NCBI RefSeq assembly: GCF_014839835.1
Contig: NC_071646.1
Span: 6,628,001 to 6,692,000, forward strand
Length of the DNA stretch: 64,000 bases
From: Dryobates pubescens
Lineage: Eukaryota > Chordata > Aves > Piciformes > Picidae
Direction of reading: 5' to 3'
A model generated the notes under the pieces. That model did not search any database and was not told where the DNA came from. It saw only the letters and a list, made by a program, of their open reading frames with translations. This document shows, one piece after another, positions 48,501-58,665 of this stretch. Every line of letters begins with the position of its first letter. The first letter of the stretch is position 1. A program made the position numbers and the translations under genes.

Positions 48501-51500
48501 GTGAGCCTGGGGAGAGAAGGCTGAAAGGGTTGGGGCTGTGAGCCTGGGGGAGAGAAGGCTGAAAGGGTTGGGGCTGTGAGCCTGGGGGAGAGAAGGCTGA
48601 AAGGGTTGGGGCTGTGAGCATGGGGAGAGAAGGCTGAAAGGGTTGGGGCTGTGAGCATGGGGAGAGAAGGCTGAAAGGGTTGGGGCTGGCTGTGAGCCTG
48701 GGGAGAGAAGGCTGAAAGGGTTGGGGCTGGCTGTGAGCCTGGGGAGAGAAGGCTGAAAGGGTTGGGGCTGTGAGCATGGGGAGAGAAGGCTGAAAGAGTT
48801 GGGGCTGGCTGTGAGCATGGGGAGAGAAGGCTGAAAGGGTTGGGGCTGTGAGCATGGGGAGAGAAGGCTGAAAGGGTTGGGGCTGTGAGCATGGGGAGAG
48901 AAGGCTGAAAGGGTTGGGGCTGTGAGCATGGGGAGAGAAGGCTGAAAGAGTTGGGGCTGCAGAGCCTGGGAGAGAGAAGGCTGAAAGGGTTGGGGCTGTG
49001 AGCATGGGGAGAGAAGGCTGAAAGGGTTGGGGCTGTGAGCATGGGGAGAGAAGGCTGAAAGGGTTGGGGCTGTGAGCCTGGGGAGAGGCTCCAGGGAGAG
49101 CTTAGAGCAGCTCTCCAGTACCTGCAGGGCTCCAGGAGGCTGTGCAGGGGTAGGATGAGAGGCAGTGGTTTGAGACTGGAGCAGAGCAGACTCAGGTTGG
49201 GCACCAGGAGGAGGTTCTGCACGGTGAGGCTGGGGAGATGCTGGCAGGGGCTGCCCAGGGAGGTGTTTGAGGCCCTGTGCCTGGAGGCAATCAAGGCCAA
49301 GCTTGCTGTGGCCCTGGGCAGCCTGCTCTGGCTGCAGGGGTCCCTGCTGGCTGCAGGGGGGTTGCACAAGATGACCTTGGAGGGTCCCTTCCAGCCTGAT
49401 GCAGCCTGTCAGGTCAGGGCTGGAGGTGGTGCTCTGCAGAGCACTGAGCTCTGCTGAGCTCCAGGGGCCTGAGCACCCTGCAGGGAGGTGGTTCTCAGGT
49501 GCCTCTGCAGCCTGCCCTTGGCCCCAAGCTCTGTGCTGCAGTCAGCATGGAGGGAAGGATCCATCCAGAGGCCAGGCTGGAGAAATGGGAGTGTGTGACC
49601 CTCAGGAGGTCCAACAAGAGCAAGTGCAGGCTCCTGCAGCTGGGCTGGGGCAACCCCCAGCAGCAGTCCAGGCTGGGGAGCAGCCCTATGGAGAAGGCCT
49701 TGGGGGTGCTGGGGGTGCAGAGCTGGCCAGGAGCTGGCACTGAGCACTGCCAGCACTGCCAGCCCCAGCCTGGCCTGGGCTGAGCCCCAGCAGGGTGGGC
49801 AGCAGGGGCAGGGAGGGGATTCTGCCCTCTGCTCTGCTCTGCTCAGACCTCCCCTGCAGGGCTGGGGCAGCTCTGGAGCCCTCAGCACAGACAGGGCCCT
49901 GGGGGAGCAGGGCCAGAGGAGGCCACAGCAGTGCTGGCAGGGCTGGAAGCCCTCTGCTGGGAGCCCAGGCTGAGAGGGTTGGGGTTGTGCAGCCTGGGGA
50001 GGAGAGGGCTCCAGGGAGACCTCCTGGTGGCCTTGCAGTGCTGAAAGGAGCCTGGAAGAAAGCTGGGGACAGAGTTTAGAGCAGGGCCTGGTGTGCCAGG
50101 GCAAGGGGAGATGGTTTGGAGCTAAAAGAGGCAGATTGAGAGTGGAGAGAAGGAGAAATGTTTGGTGCTGAGGGTGGGGAGAGCCTGTGCCAGGCTGCCC
50201 AGAGAGCTGGGAGCTGCCCCAGGGCTGGCACCAGTGCAGGGCAGGTTGTGTGGGGCTGGGAGCAGCCTGCTGGGGCTGGGGATGTCCCTGGGGGCTGCAG
50301 GGCTTGGGCTGGAGGAGCTTTAAATGTCAGTTTAAATTTCAGTGCCTGAAGGGGGCTGCAGGAGAGGAACCTTTTGCAAGGGCTGGGAGCCAGGACAGGA
50401 GCAATGGCTCTGAGCTGGGAGAGGGGAGACTGAGCCTGGACATGAGGAACAAATTGCTGAGAGTGAGGCTGGGGAGACTCTGGCACAGGCTGCCCAGGCA
50501 GGCTGTGGCTGTGCCCTGCCTGGAGGTCCTCAGGACCAGGCTGGATGAGGCCCTGAGCAGCCTGGGCTGGGGGGAGGTGTCCCTGCCCACAGCAGGGGGC
50601 TGGAGCTGGATGCTCTTTGAGTCCCTCCCACACCAAACCATGCTGTGACCATTCCAGAGCTGCAGGACAGCACAGGGCAGCTCCCAGCATCTGCCTGTGG
50701 GCACCCAAACCATTGCCTGATCACTCTGCCCCCCTCAGCATGTTCTCAGGGGCACAGTGTGGTGCTGTGCCTCTGAGCAGCTCACTCTTGTCCCTGCTCC
50801 TGAGCTGCCTCATCAGAAGCAGCTCTGCTAGGTGCAGCCATGCCCTGAGGCAGGGTGCAAATGAAGAGCTCTTGCAGGGGGGGGTGAGGTGGTCACCTTC
50901 AGCCCTCCCAGCTTTGTAACAGCTTTTCCTCTGCTTGACCTCTCTTTTGCAGGCCCCTCCCTGGGCATACATTGCCTGTGCCTGTGGCCTTTTCATCTAC
51001 CAGTCTCTGGATGCCATAGATGGAAAACAAGCAAGAAGGACAAACAGCAGCTCCCCCTTAGGAGAGCTCTTTGATCATGGCTGTGACTCACTTTCCACAG
51101 GTATTGTCAGACTGGGGGCACAGATCCAGGCTGGGTGCAGAGGGAGTTGAGGGCAGCTCAGAAGAAAAAGCCTGGGGGGTGTTGGGTGCTGAGCAGCTCC
51201 CCAGGAGCCAGCAGTGCCCTCAGCTGGGTGCTGGGCTGCAGCCAGAGCAGGGGGGGCAGCAGGGCAGCGGAGGGGATTCTGCCCCTTGGCTCTGCTCAGA
51301 CCTCACCTCCAATCCTGCCTCCAGTTCTGGGTGCTGAGCAGCTCCCCAGGAGCCAGCAGTGCCTCCTGCAGCCCTCAGGCAGCTGTGTGCTGGCTGCAGC
51401 CAGAGCAGGGTGGGCAGCAGGGCAGCAGAGGAGATTCTTCCCCTGGGCTCTGCTCTGCTCAGACCTCACCTCCAATCCTGCCTCCAGCTCTGCTGTCCCC

Positions 51501-54389
51501 ATCAGCAGAAGGACTCAGAGCTGCTGGAGAGAGCCCAGAGGAGGCCACAGAGATGCTCCTAGGGCTGGAGCAGCTCTGCTGGGAGCACAGGCTGAGGGAG
51601 CTGGGGCTGTGCAGCCTGCAGAGGAGAAGGCTCCAGGGGGAGCTCAGAGCTGCTGCCAGGAGCTGAAGGGATCCTGCAGGAAGGCTGCAGAGAGACTTTT
51701 GCTGAGGGGGTCTGGAGCCAGGCCCAGGGGGAAGGGTTTGGAGCTGAGGCAGAGCAGGGTTAGAGTGGAGCTGAGGCAGAAGCTCTTCAGTGGTGAGGCT
51801 GTGGCTGCCTTCTCCCTGGAGGTGTTCAAGGCCTGGCTGGATGAGGCCCTGAGCAACCTGGGCTAGTTGAGAGGTGTCCCTGTCCATGGCAGGGGGGCTG
51901 GGGGTAGAGGATCTCTGAGGCCCCTTCCAAGCCAAACCATTCAGTGAGTTTTGTTTTGCTGACAGATGAGGATGGTTGACTCTCATTGCAGTGATCCAGT
52001 CTGGAGTCCAGGGCAGTGTTGCTCCTCCTCCTCTGAGGAGGAGGAGAACTGCTGGGGCTAAATGCAGAGCTTCTCTGTCAACCTTCTTTCCCCAGCCAGT
52101 GCTCTTGAGCAGCTGAATGACTTCCCTTGTGTTCCACTGCAAAACAAATGAAGCATGTGACTCATGCAGCCTGAGCCAGCAGTGCTCTGTAGCTGCTCTG
52201 GCAGAGACCTGCCTCTCAGGAGCTGTCAAAGGCCTCTTTTGTCTTATTGTAGCCTCAATCTAGACAGGGGGAGTGCAAGCCAAGGGGGAAGCCTCAACAG
52301 TGGCACCACAGAAGTCTGAGTTGGAGATCAGAATCAGCCCTGGAGGGGCTCAAGGGCAGGTTGGATGAGGCCTTGAGCACCCTGGGCTGGTGGCAGGTGT
52401 CCCTGGGTCCCTAGGGTTAGACCTAGATGATCTTTGACCTGCTGTAGGTGATCCTGCTCTGGCTGGGGGGTGAGACTAGGGGATTTTTTGAGGTCCCTTC
52501 CAGCCCTTATCACTTCTGTGATCTTTGAGGTCCCTTCCAACCCATTCTGTGAACCGAGCAACAGCACCTGGTGGGTTTGGCCCTGGGACCTGGTGGGTTT
52601 GGCCCTGGGACCTGGTGGGTTTGGCCCTGGGACCTGGTGGGTTTGGCCCTGGGATCAGGTCCTGGGCAGGCAGAGCTCAGCCTGAAGTTTAACCCTGTTG
52701 CCAAAGCACAAGCCAGATGCTGTGGGTTAATTGTTGGTTAATTAGCTGCCATTCCAAAGCTCTTCTGGATTCAGCTTTGAGTGCTGTGCCTTGACAGGGT
52801 GGAGGGGAAGGCCCAGAAGCCATCTGAGCCCTGACTTTGGGGTCTCTTAATGGCATAATGGAAATGGGGGTGGGGGTGGTCTGTGCTTAGGCTGAACTCC
52901 AGCAGTGGTTCTCCCTCCCCAGCAGGGAAGAGGCCTCAGGAAAAGCAGGGAAGGTCCTCAGGGTGCAATGGATTTCATGCCAGAGCCAAACCTGCTCCCA
53001 GTGTCAGTCCCAAGTAGCTAAAGGTGTGCTTGGCCCAGCTGGCACTGAGCAGGAGGAGCCCCAGCAGGAGGCTGCTCCTCTGCCCTCAGCAAGCCTCCCC
53101 CTTGATCCTGAGTGTGATGTTTCTGGCCTGGGATGCACCTTCAGCCAGCCCCTGCCTGACTCCACACTGCCAGGGGCCTGCAGCCTGTGGGTTCTGCCCC
53201 AGCAACAGCAGGAGGGGGGCAAAAAAGATGTCCCCAGGTCTTAGATCCATGAGGAAAAGGCCAAAGTGGCCCCAGGCTGTGGCTGCATTAATCCCTGCAG
53301 TCCCTCCATGGCTAATCTCATTAAGCTGAACACCAATGCAGGAGGCTGAGCACTCAGCCCTCAGCACTGAGGGCTTTGGCTGGGCAGGGAACTGCACATT
53401 TTCCAGGCTCTGCTCTTTGCCAGTGGAAGTGTTGACCTCTTCTGGCTGAAATGAACCACCTCAGGATGCAATCAGAGAATCAATAAGGGTGGAAAAGACC
53501 TCAGAGCTCAGCAAGTCCAAGCTGGCACCCAGCACCTCCTGGCTACTAGACCATGGCTCCAAGGGCCACATCCAACCCCCTCTTGAACACCTCCAGGGAT
53601 GGGGACTCCAGGATACATCCTTCTGCTGTTTCTCCTCCTGTGGGTGTCCAGCAGGTCAAGGGAGGTTCTCCTCCCCCTCTGCTCTGCCCCAGTTTGGCCA
53701 CACCTGGAATATTGTCTCTGGTTTTGGGCTCCCCAGTTCCAGACAGGGAAGTACTGGGGAGAGCCCAGTGGAGGCTGTGAGGGTGGTGATGAAGGGACTG
53801 CAGCATCTCAGTGAGGAGGAAAGGCTGAGAGCTCTGGGGCTGCTTAGCTTGGGGAAGCCTGAGAGGGAATCTCCTCAATGTCTGTAAGGATCTGAGGGGT
53901 GGGGGTCGGGCAGGGGCCAGGCTCTGCTCGGTGCTGTCCTGCGAGAGGCCAGGGACACAAACTGGGAGCCAGGAGGCTGCACCTCAGCACGAGGAGAAAC
54001 CTCTTGGGTGTGAGGCTGCTGGAGGCCTGGAGCAGGCTGCCCAGAGAGGTTGTGGAGTCTCCTCTGGAGACTTCCAAGCCCCAGCTGGGGGTGCTCCTGG
54101 GTGCCCCTGCCCTGGCAGGGGGGCTGCACTGGCTGCTCCCTGGAGGTCCCTCCCGGCTGGCTTGAGCTTGAGTTCGGGGCAGGGGCTTGGTGCCTGCACG
54201 CTCTTGGAGCCTTGGTTTTTTACTGTGTGACTAATTTTCTCCTGCAGTCTTTGTGGTTTTGGGCACTTGTGTTGCTGTGCAGCTGGGAACCAACCCTGAC
54301 TGGATGTTCTTTTGTTGTTTTGCTGGGACCTTCATGTTCTACTGCGCTCACTGGCAGACCTACGTCTCGGGGACGCTGCGCTTCGGCAT
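42242..54389 (+). CDS. CEPT1: Choline/ethanolamine phosphotransferase 1, N-terminal half (continues past the window)
   Basis: Three coding exons, 42242-42583, 50953-51100 and 54248-54389, give 632 coding bases, 210 residues plus two bases, of an expected 416 or so. CEPT1 transfers phosphocholine or phosphoethanolamine from the CDP-linked donor to diacylglycerol, the last Kennedy pathway step, in ER and nuclear membranes (family knowledge). The signature D-G-x2-A-R-x8-G-x3-D-x3-D is complete: D137, G138, A141, R142, G151, D155, D159. Landmarks include [27 protein letters not shown]-type [14 protein letters not shown] and [19 protein letters not shown]. Membrane spans fall at about 86-106, 118-134 and 166-200. 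CEPT1 rather than CHPT1 is supported by the [15 protein letters not shown] start. The next exon is not in the remaining 9.6 kb. Confidence 0.96.
42706..42854 (-). mobile_element. CR1 LINE 3' end, split by an array
   Basis: Antisense 3' tip (GCATCACAGAAGGGCTGAAG) up to the CCTGGGCAGTCTGTGCC position, where the tandem repeat begins. The CR1 appears to resume at about 43510-43580 (AGGAAGTCTCTCTGCAGCCTT). Confidence 0.8.
42855..43505. repeat. Degenerate CCTGCC/CAGCTG minisatellite inside a CR1
   Basis: About 650 bases built of CTGCCCTGCCTCAGC, TGCCCC and TGCAGCCTGGCC blocks in shifting order with no fixed unit length. Flanked on both sides by parts of what looks like one antisense CR1. CEPT1 intron 2. 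Confidence 0.9.
43510..43580 (-). mobile_element. CR1 LINE remnant right of the array
   Basis: Short antisense UTR block (GCAGCCTTCCTGCAGGATCC then CTTCAGGGACTGGAAGGC). Confidence 0.6.
43709..43955 (+). mobile_element. CR1 LINE 3' fragment
   Basis: Sense copy of the GCAAAATGTCTTTGCTGGAG subfamily, ending GGTCTTTTCCAGACACTTCTG. Confidence 0.9.
43956..44469. other. CEPT1 intron 2 spacer
   Basis: No recognised gene or repeat. Confidence 0.4.
44470..44790. repeat. 36/37-bp minisatellite at a CR1 5' edge
   Basis: Eight to nine copies of a unit with CCTGTGGGGGCTGCTGGGGG and CAGGGGCAC, alternating CCCAGGG and AGAGTGC variants. It ends against a CR1 that starts in the TTTGCAGCTGACAGCAAGCT (ADDTKLG) codons. 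Confidence 0.93.
44808..45665 (+). mobile_element. CR1 LINE, terminal coding region and 3' UTR
   Basis: Sense copy: [40 protein letters not shown], then UTR to GGTCTCTTCCAGCCTCAGTT and a CTGTGAGACTGTGAGGCTGTGA tail. Confidence 0.93.
45666..46267. other. CEPT1 intron 2 spacer
   Basis: No coding or repeat signal recognised. Confidence 0.4.
46268..46415 (-). mobile_element. CR1 LINE 3' end
   Basis: Short antisense fragment: CCAGGTTGGAAGAGACCTCC then AAGATCATCCAGCCCAGGC. Confidence 0.85.
46485..46612 (+). mobile_element. CR1 LINE 3' end
   Basis: Short sense fragment ending CCCATTCTGTGGTGCTGTGA. Confidence 0.85.
46626..47085 (-). mobile_element. CR1 LINE 3' fragment
   Basis: Antisense copy whose tail (GCATCACAGAATGGTTTGAG) sits 14 bases from the tail of the sense copy on its left, a tail-to-tail pair. 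Confidence 0.9.
47086..47555. other. CEPT1 intron 2 spacer
   Basis: No recognised feature. Confidence 0.4.
47556..49405 (+). mobile_element. CR1 LINE split by an internally expanded minisatellite
   Basis: The left part (about 47560-47607) carries CTCTCCTGTGGGGACAGG. The right part (49089-49405) resumes at GGCTCCAGGGAGAGCTTAGA and runs to the 3' end. In intact CR1 copies of the window (for example 34870-34960 and 60380-60450) these two parts are separated by only about 40 bases, which is the sequence amplified into the array. Confidence 0.85.
47608..49088. repeat. 37-41-bp minisatellite derived from CR1
   Basis: About 39 copies of a unit such as GTTGGGGCTGTGAGCATGGG followed by GAGAGAAGGCTGAAAGG; some units carry an extra GGCT. 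It matches the CR1 block TTGGGGCTGTGCAGCCTG plus AGAAGAGAAGGCTCC. A minus-strand open frame of nearly 800 codons ([13 protein letters not shown]-type) runs through it but is a by-product of the repeat. Confidence 0.95.
49490..50328 (+). mobile_element. CR1 LINE, third subfamily, longer copy
   Basis: Sense homologue of 21665-22832, with AAGAGCAAGTGCAGGCTCCTGC and GGAGAAATGTTTGGTGCTGAG blocks. Confidence 0.88.
50340..50650 (+). mobile_element. CR1 LINE 3' fragment
   Basis: Sense copy beginning GGGGGCTGCAGGAGAGGAAC and ending CAAACCATGCTGTGAC; joined almost directly to the previous CR1. Confidence 0.88.
50953..51100 (+). CDS. CEPT1: CEPT1 second coding exon
   Basis: Acceptor TCTCTTTTGCAG, donor GTATTG; residues 115-163 plus one base. 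It carries the whole catalytic CDP-alcohol phosphotransferase signature (DGKQAR...GELFDHGCD). A CR1 begins within 20 bases of the donor. Confidence 0.97.
51118..51947 (+). mobile_element. CR1 LINE, starts at a CEPT1 splice donor
   Basis: Sense copy running from the GGCACAGATCCAGGCTGGGTGC block to GCCAAACCATTCAGTGA; an internal block (GCTGAGCAGCTCCCCAGGAG) is repeated twice at 51190 and 51335. It begins less than 20 bases from the exon 2-coding donor at 51101. Confidence 0.87.
51948..52324. other. CEPT1 intron 3 spacer
   Basis: No recognised feature; contains GGAGGAGGAG near 52035. Confidence 0.4.
52325..52565 (+). mobile_element. CR1 LINE 3' ends, two stacked tips
   Basis: One tip at 52325-52440 (CAGGTTGGATGAGGCCTTGA) and a second ending GAGGTCCCTTCCAACCCATT CTGTGAACCG at about 52555. 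Confidence 0.75.
52566..52655. repeat. 22-bp tandem repeat, four copies
   Basis: Near-perfect ACCTGGTGGGTTTGGCCCTG units immediately after a CR1 tail. Confidence 0.93.
52656..53468. other. CEPT1 intron 3 spacer
   Basis: No recognised gene or repeat over about 800 bases. Confidence 0.4.
53469..53622 (-). mobile_element. CR1 LINE 3' end
   Basis: Antisense tip (GGAAAAGACCTCAGAGCTCA) facing a sense CR1 on its right. Confidence 0.87.
53630..54168 (+). mobile_element. CR1 LINE 3' fragment, second subfamily
   Basis: Sense copy with TGAGAGCTCTGGGGCTGCTTAG and GGAGAAACCTCTTGGGTGTG; ends 80 bases before the CEPT1 exon at 54248. Confidence 0.9.
54248..54389 (+). CDS. CEPT1: CEPT1 third coding exon
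   Basis: Acceptor TTCTCCTGCAG, donor GTGAGTAC; from [16 protein letters not shown] through YVSGTLRFG plus two bases of the next codon, matching human closely. Confidence 0.97.
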
Positions 54390-54790
54390 GTGAGTACCTG
54401 CGAGGCAGCTGCTGCCCTGCTCCCTGCCTGGCCTTTGGGGCTCTGCTTCACATCCTCAGAGCTGCAGCAGAATTGGCTGGGCTCACCTCAGAGCTGCAGT
54501 TGGTTGCAGCCAGCTAGACACACACCTAGAGCTGCCAGGCCTGCGGTCAGTAGCCGAGGAGGCAGAGCTTGGGTCAGGAGGGGTGAAGGCTCCCGTTGTC
54601 AGGGGAGCTAAGGAGGAGCTTCTGAGGGGGTTTCAACCCTAAGTAGATAAGGGGAAGGAAGCTCAGACCATAAGGGGCAGGAGTTGAAGTTTCATGGCCA
54701 GGAGTGCTTCTGCCAGATGGTGGCAGTCTGCCTTCAGCATCCCACTGCCTGCCTTCAGTATTGCTTTATCTGCTGCCTGAGGATCCTGCC
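54390..54790. other. CEPT1 intron 4 start
   Basis: No recognised feature. Confidence 0.4.
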
Positions 54791-54794
54791 TGAG

Positions 54795-55370
54795 TGTGAT
54801 GCTGTGTGGTTAATCCTCACTGTGAGCCATAACCCTGAGCTGAAAGTGATGTGCTGAATGTATCCATGGATGCTGTGTGCTTAATCCTCACTGTGAGCCA
54901 TAGCCCTGAGCAGGAAGTGATGCAGTGAATGTATCCATGGATGCTGTGTGGTTAATCCTCACTGTGAGCCATAACCCTGAGCAGGAAGTGATGTGCTGAA
55001 TGTATCCATGGATGCTGTGTGCTTAATCCTCACTGTGAGCCATAACCCTGAGAGGGAAGTGGTGTGCTGAATGTATCCATGGATGCTGTGTGCTTAATCC
55101 TCACTGTGAGCCATAGCCCTGAGCAGGAAGTGATGTGCTGAATGTATCCATGGATGCTGTGTGGTTCATCCTCACTGTGAGCCATAGCCCTGAGCAGGAA
55201 GTGATGTGCTGAATGTATCCATGGATGCTGTGTGGTTCATCCTCACTGTGAGCCATAGCCCTGAGCCAGAAGTGATGTGCTGAATGTATCCATGGATGCT
55301 GTGTGGTTCATCCTCACTGTGAGCCATAGCTCTGAGCAGAAAGTGATGCAGTGATGGTGTTAATTGATGC
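54795..55370. repeat. 71-bp tandem repeat, about eight copies
   Basis: Units contain GTATCCATGGATGCTGTGTG and CCTCACTGTGAGCCATA, with few differences. Not CR1-like. Confidence 0.95.
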
Positions 55371-56268
55371 TGTGTGCCCACAACTTCAACTCTTGAATCC
55401 CTTTTAGCTGGTCTAGAGCCTGGCTCTGTCTCTGCTGGGCTGAAACCTGAGCAGCTGAAGTGTTGGCTCCTGCTGGCTGAGGGAAGGGCTGGTGGGGAGG
55501 GGAGCCAAGGAGGTCTTGGTGAGCTGTGGGAGGTGTGGCAATGTTCCTTCTCTCCCCCCCTCCCCCCCATTCAGAGCTCTTGCAGTCTGACAAAGGTCTT
55601 TCCAGTGAAGGTTCTGCAGAGTGGCTTTGCCCCCTGGAAAGCTCTCAGATTTCCCCTTCCCTTTGTGTGGGGTTTGGAAACCATGCTCCAGGCTGCACAC
55701 TTTGGTCCCAGCTCTTGAGCTGGAGGTCCCCAGACACTGCTGAAACAGCACAGAGAGCAAGCTCTTGCCTGCAGCCTCTCCTGCTGGCAGAATTCCAGTG
55801 CAGATTCTCCTGAGAAGCTTCAGTTCCTCTTGCAGAAGGTGACAGAGCAGACCCCAAGGTCTGCTGGAGGAGCTAAAGGAGCTACAGCCCTCTTCTCCTC
55901 CTGGCTGCCCCCAAGCAGGCAGAAGAGGCTCAACTCAATGCTCTGCTCTTGAACCTTAAGTGTGAGGCATTTGGTCCACTCCTGTGCTGGGTTAGTTCTC
56001 ACTTCCATGCAGGAGGGCTCCACACTGAATGCTTTCAGCTCCCTTTGAGCTTCACAGGGCCCTGACAGCTAAAGTTCTCCTGTCCCTGATCAAAGAACAC
56101 AACCCCCTGGACCCTGGCATGTGCTTGACCTCAGAGATGCAGGAAGCAAAGCCAGCAGCTGGCTGTGGTGAGCCAGGCACATGGCTGCTCCTCAGGGAGC
56201 TCCCTGGGACTGCTGCCCTTGGCTCTCCTGAGGAGTCTTTGTCCTTTGGAGGCAGCTCTTGGTAGCAA
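55371..56268. other. CEPT1 intron 4 spacer
   Basis: Single-copy-looking sequence, no exon of CEPT1 and no repeat recognised. Confidence 0.4.
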
Positions 56269-56269
56269 A

Positions 56270-56690
56270 TGCTGCTGGTTGTTCCCTCTGCTGGGCACTG
56301 GGGAGGCCACACCTTGAATTCTGGGTTGAGTTTGGAGTCCTCACTCCAGGAAGGACATTGGGAGGCTGGAGCAGGGCCAGGGAAGGGTCTGGAGAAGAGG
56401 GCTGGGGAGGAGCAGCTGAGGGAGCTGGGGGGGTTGAGCCTGGAGCAGAGGAGGCTGAGGGAGACCTCATTGCTCTCTGCAGCTCCCTGAGAGGAGGCTG
56501 CAGCCAGGGGGGGGTTGGTTTTCTTCTCCCAAGCAGCAAGTGACAGGACAAGAGGGAACAGCCTCAGGTTGCCCCAGGGGAGGTTTAGTTTGGCCATGAG
56601 GAAGAATTTCTTCCCCTTGAGGGCTGTCAGGGCCTGGCCCAGGCTGCCCAGGGAGGTGGCTGAGTCCCCATGCCTGGAGGGGTTGAAAAG
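56270..56690 (+). mobile_element. CR1 LINE 3' fragment
   Basis: Sense copy that stops at GGAGGGGTTGAAAAG, where an antisense CR1 is joined. Confidence 0.88.
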
Positions 56691-56694
56691 AACA

Positions 56695-56912
56695 GAATGG
56701 AATGAACCAGGTTGGAAAAGACCTCAGAGCTCACCAAGTCCAACCTCTCCCCCAGCACCATCTGATCAACTCAACCATGGCACCAAGGGCCTCATCCAGG
56801 CTCTTCCTAAGCACCTCCAGGGCTGGGGACTCCACCACCTCCCTGGGCAGCACATCCCCAGGGCCAATCTCTCTCTCTGGGAAGAACTTTCTCCTCCCCT
56901 CCAGCCTGGGCC
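56695..56912 (-). mobile_element. CR1 LINE 3' fragment inserted in another CR1
   Basis: Antisense piece (ACCAGGTTGGAAAAGACCTC onwards). The sense CR1 left of it seems to continue on its right. Confidence 0.87.
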
Positions 56913-56990
56913 AGGCTTTAGCCCCAGCCTTGGCAGAGGTTGGGCTCTTAAAGGTCTTTTCCAATCCAAACAATTCCATGGTTCTGTGGT
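56913..56990 (+). mobile_element. CR1 LINE 3' tip
   Basis: GTCTTTTCCAATCCAAACAA and CCATGGTTCTGTG, probably the tail of the copy at 56270-56690. Confidence 0.75.
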
Positions 56991-57464
56991 GCTGCCTGGT
57001 GCTACAGCCTGGGAATCTGAGGCTCCATCAGTGTGTAGCTAAAGCAGAGGAGCCAGAAGGCACTCCAGGGTCTGAGCCATGATGTCAGATGCCAGCCAGC
57101 CCTGGGGAGTAAACACATTTGTTTGCCTGCCCCATGGGACAAGGTTAATTAGGCTGCCAAGAGCTGGCATGGCCTTGGTGGCAGCAGCTCTGAGGTGATT
57201 TATGCAGTGAGCTGATGCTCAGTGCTTTGTTCTCCTGCAGCTTTCATGGCAGCACTCCCCCAGCTCAGGGCTGTGTTTTGTCTGCCCTTCCAAAGGCACC
57301 AGAGCACACAGGCTGAGGTGTGCTGAGCAAGTGGAGCTGCAGACAGCTGCTGGAAGGAGCCAGACAGCTCTTAGTCCACAGGGGCTTTGTCCTCTCTGCC
57401 TCTGCTGAGCAGTGAGCAGCTCCAAAGTGCAGCCAGGGGGCTGTGAGCAGCAGTGATCAAAGAG
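56991..57464. other. CEPT1 intron 4 spacer
   Basis: No recognised feature. Confidence 0.4.
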
Positions 57465-57835
57465 TCACAGAAGGGTTTGGGTTGGAAGGGAGCTCAAAGC
57501 TCAGCCAGCTCCAAGCCCTGCCATGGGCAGGGACACCTCCCCCCGGCACAGCTTGCTCAGGGCCTCATCCAGCCTGGTCCTGAACACCTCCAGACAGGGC
57601 ACAGCCACAGCCTCCCTGGGCAGCCTGTGCCAGGCTCTCCCCAGCCTCACTCTCCACAATCTCTTCCTCCTCTCCACTCTCAGTCTCCCCTCTCCCAGCT
57701 CAAAGCCATTGTTCCTCCTCCTGTCCCTCCCAGCCCTTGGCCCAGGTCCCTCCCCAGCTCTCCTGGAGCCCTTCAGGCACTGGGAAGCTGCTCTGAGGTC
57801 TCCCTGCAGCCTCCTCTTCTCCAGGCTTCCCACAC
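57465..57835 (-). mobile_element. CR1 LINE 3' fragment
   Basis: Antisense copy starting CACAGAAGGGTTTGGGTTGG; same subfamily as 41472-42030. Confidence 0.9.
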
Positions 57836-58211
57836 TTGTCACCAGCCCTGAGGGACTCTCGGTGCCAGTCTGGGGGGCAGCTGCCCTGGCACATCCTGGC
57901 CACCCTGCAGAGCCTCCACTCCTCATTTCCAGCCACACAAAGCTCTGCTCTGCCTTCCTTCCCCTGCTTCTGTGTCCCTAGGGCTGGCTTTGGAGGTGCC
58001 CACAGCCCTCTGCAGTCCTCAGGGCCCCCCAGTGATAGGGCTGAAAGCCACTGCCCCTTGCCCTGTCACTCCTGCTGCTTCAGGAGCTGTGCAGCATTCC
58101 TGCCCTGCCCCCACTGCAGTGAGGCAGGAAAGGGCACACAGCTTGGCAGCACCTCTTGTGCTGGGGTGAGGAGATTGTGTCCAGGAAATGACATCTCATT
58201 AGAGAGCAGCT
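57836..58211. other. CEPT1 intron 4 spacer
   Basis: No recognised feature. Confidence 0.4.
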
Positions 58212-58665
58212 CACTCCAAGGGCACTGAGGGGCTGGAGCAGGGCTGGGGAAGGGCAACAGAGCTGGGGAAGGGGCTGGGGAAGAGGGCTGGGGAGGGGCA
58301 GCTGAGGGAGCTGGGGGGGTTGAGCCTGGAGCAGAGGAGGCTGAGGGAGACCTCATTGCTCTCTGCAGCTCCCTGAGAGGAGGCTGCAGCCAGGGTGGGG
58401 GTTGGGCTCTGCTCCTACAGGACAAGAAGTGAGCACAGGTTGCACCAGGAGGGGTTGAGGTTGGACATTAACCCTGAAAGGATTGCCAGAGCATGGCCCA
58501 GGCTGCCCAGGGAGCTGGTTCAATCTCCATCCCTGGAGGTGTTTGAAAGCTGCAGAGCTGTGCTGCTCTGGGGGCCAGGCTTTAGCCTCAGCCTTGGCAG
58601 AGCTGGAGGAGGGTTGGACTGCATGAGCTGAACTGCAGCCCAACCAAGTCTGTGACTCCAGCAGA
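58212..58665 (+). mobile_element. CR1 LINE 3' fragment
   Basis: Sense copy ending GGTTGGACTGCATGAGCTGA and CCAACCAAGTCTGTGACTC. Confidence 0.88.

Noticed and set aside
47001-49369. Minus-strand open frames of 484-788 codons with proline- and serine-rich repeats
   Set aside because: Generated by the CR1-derived minisatellite; the flanks are CR1 UTR.
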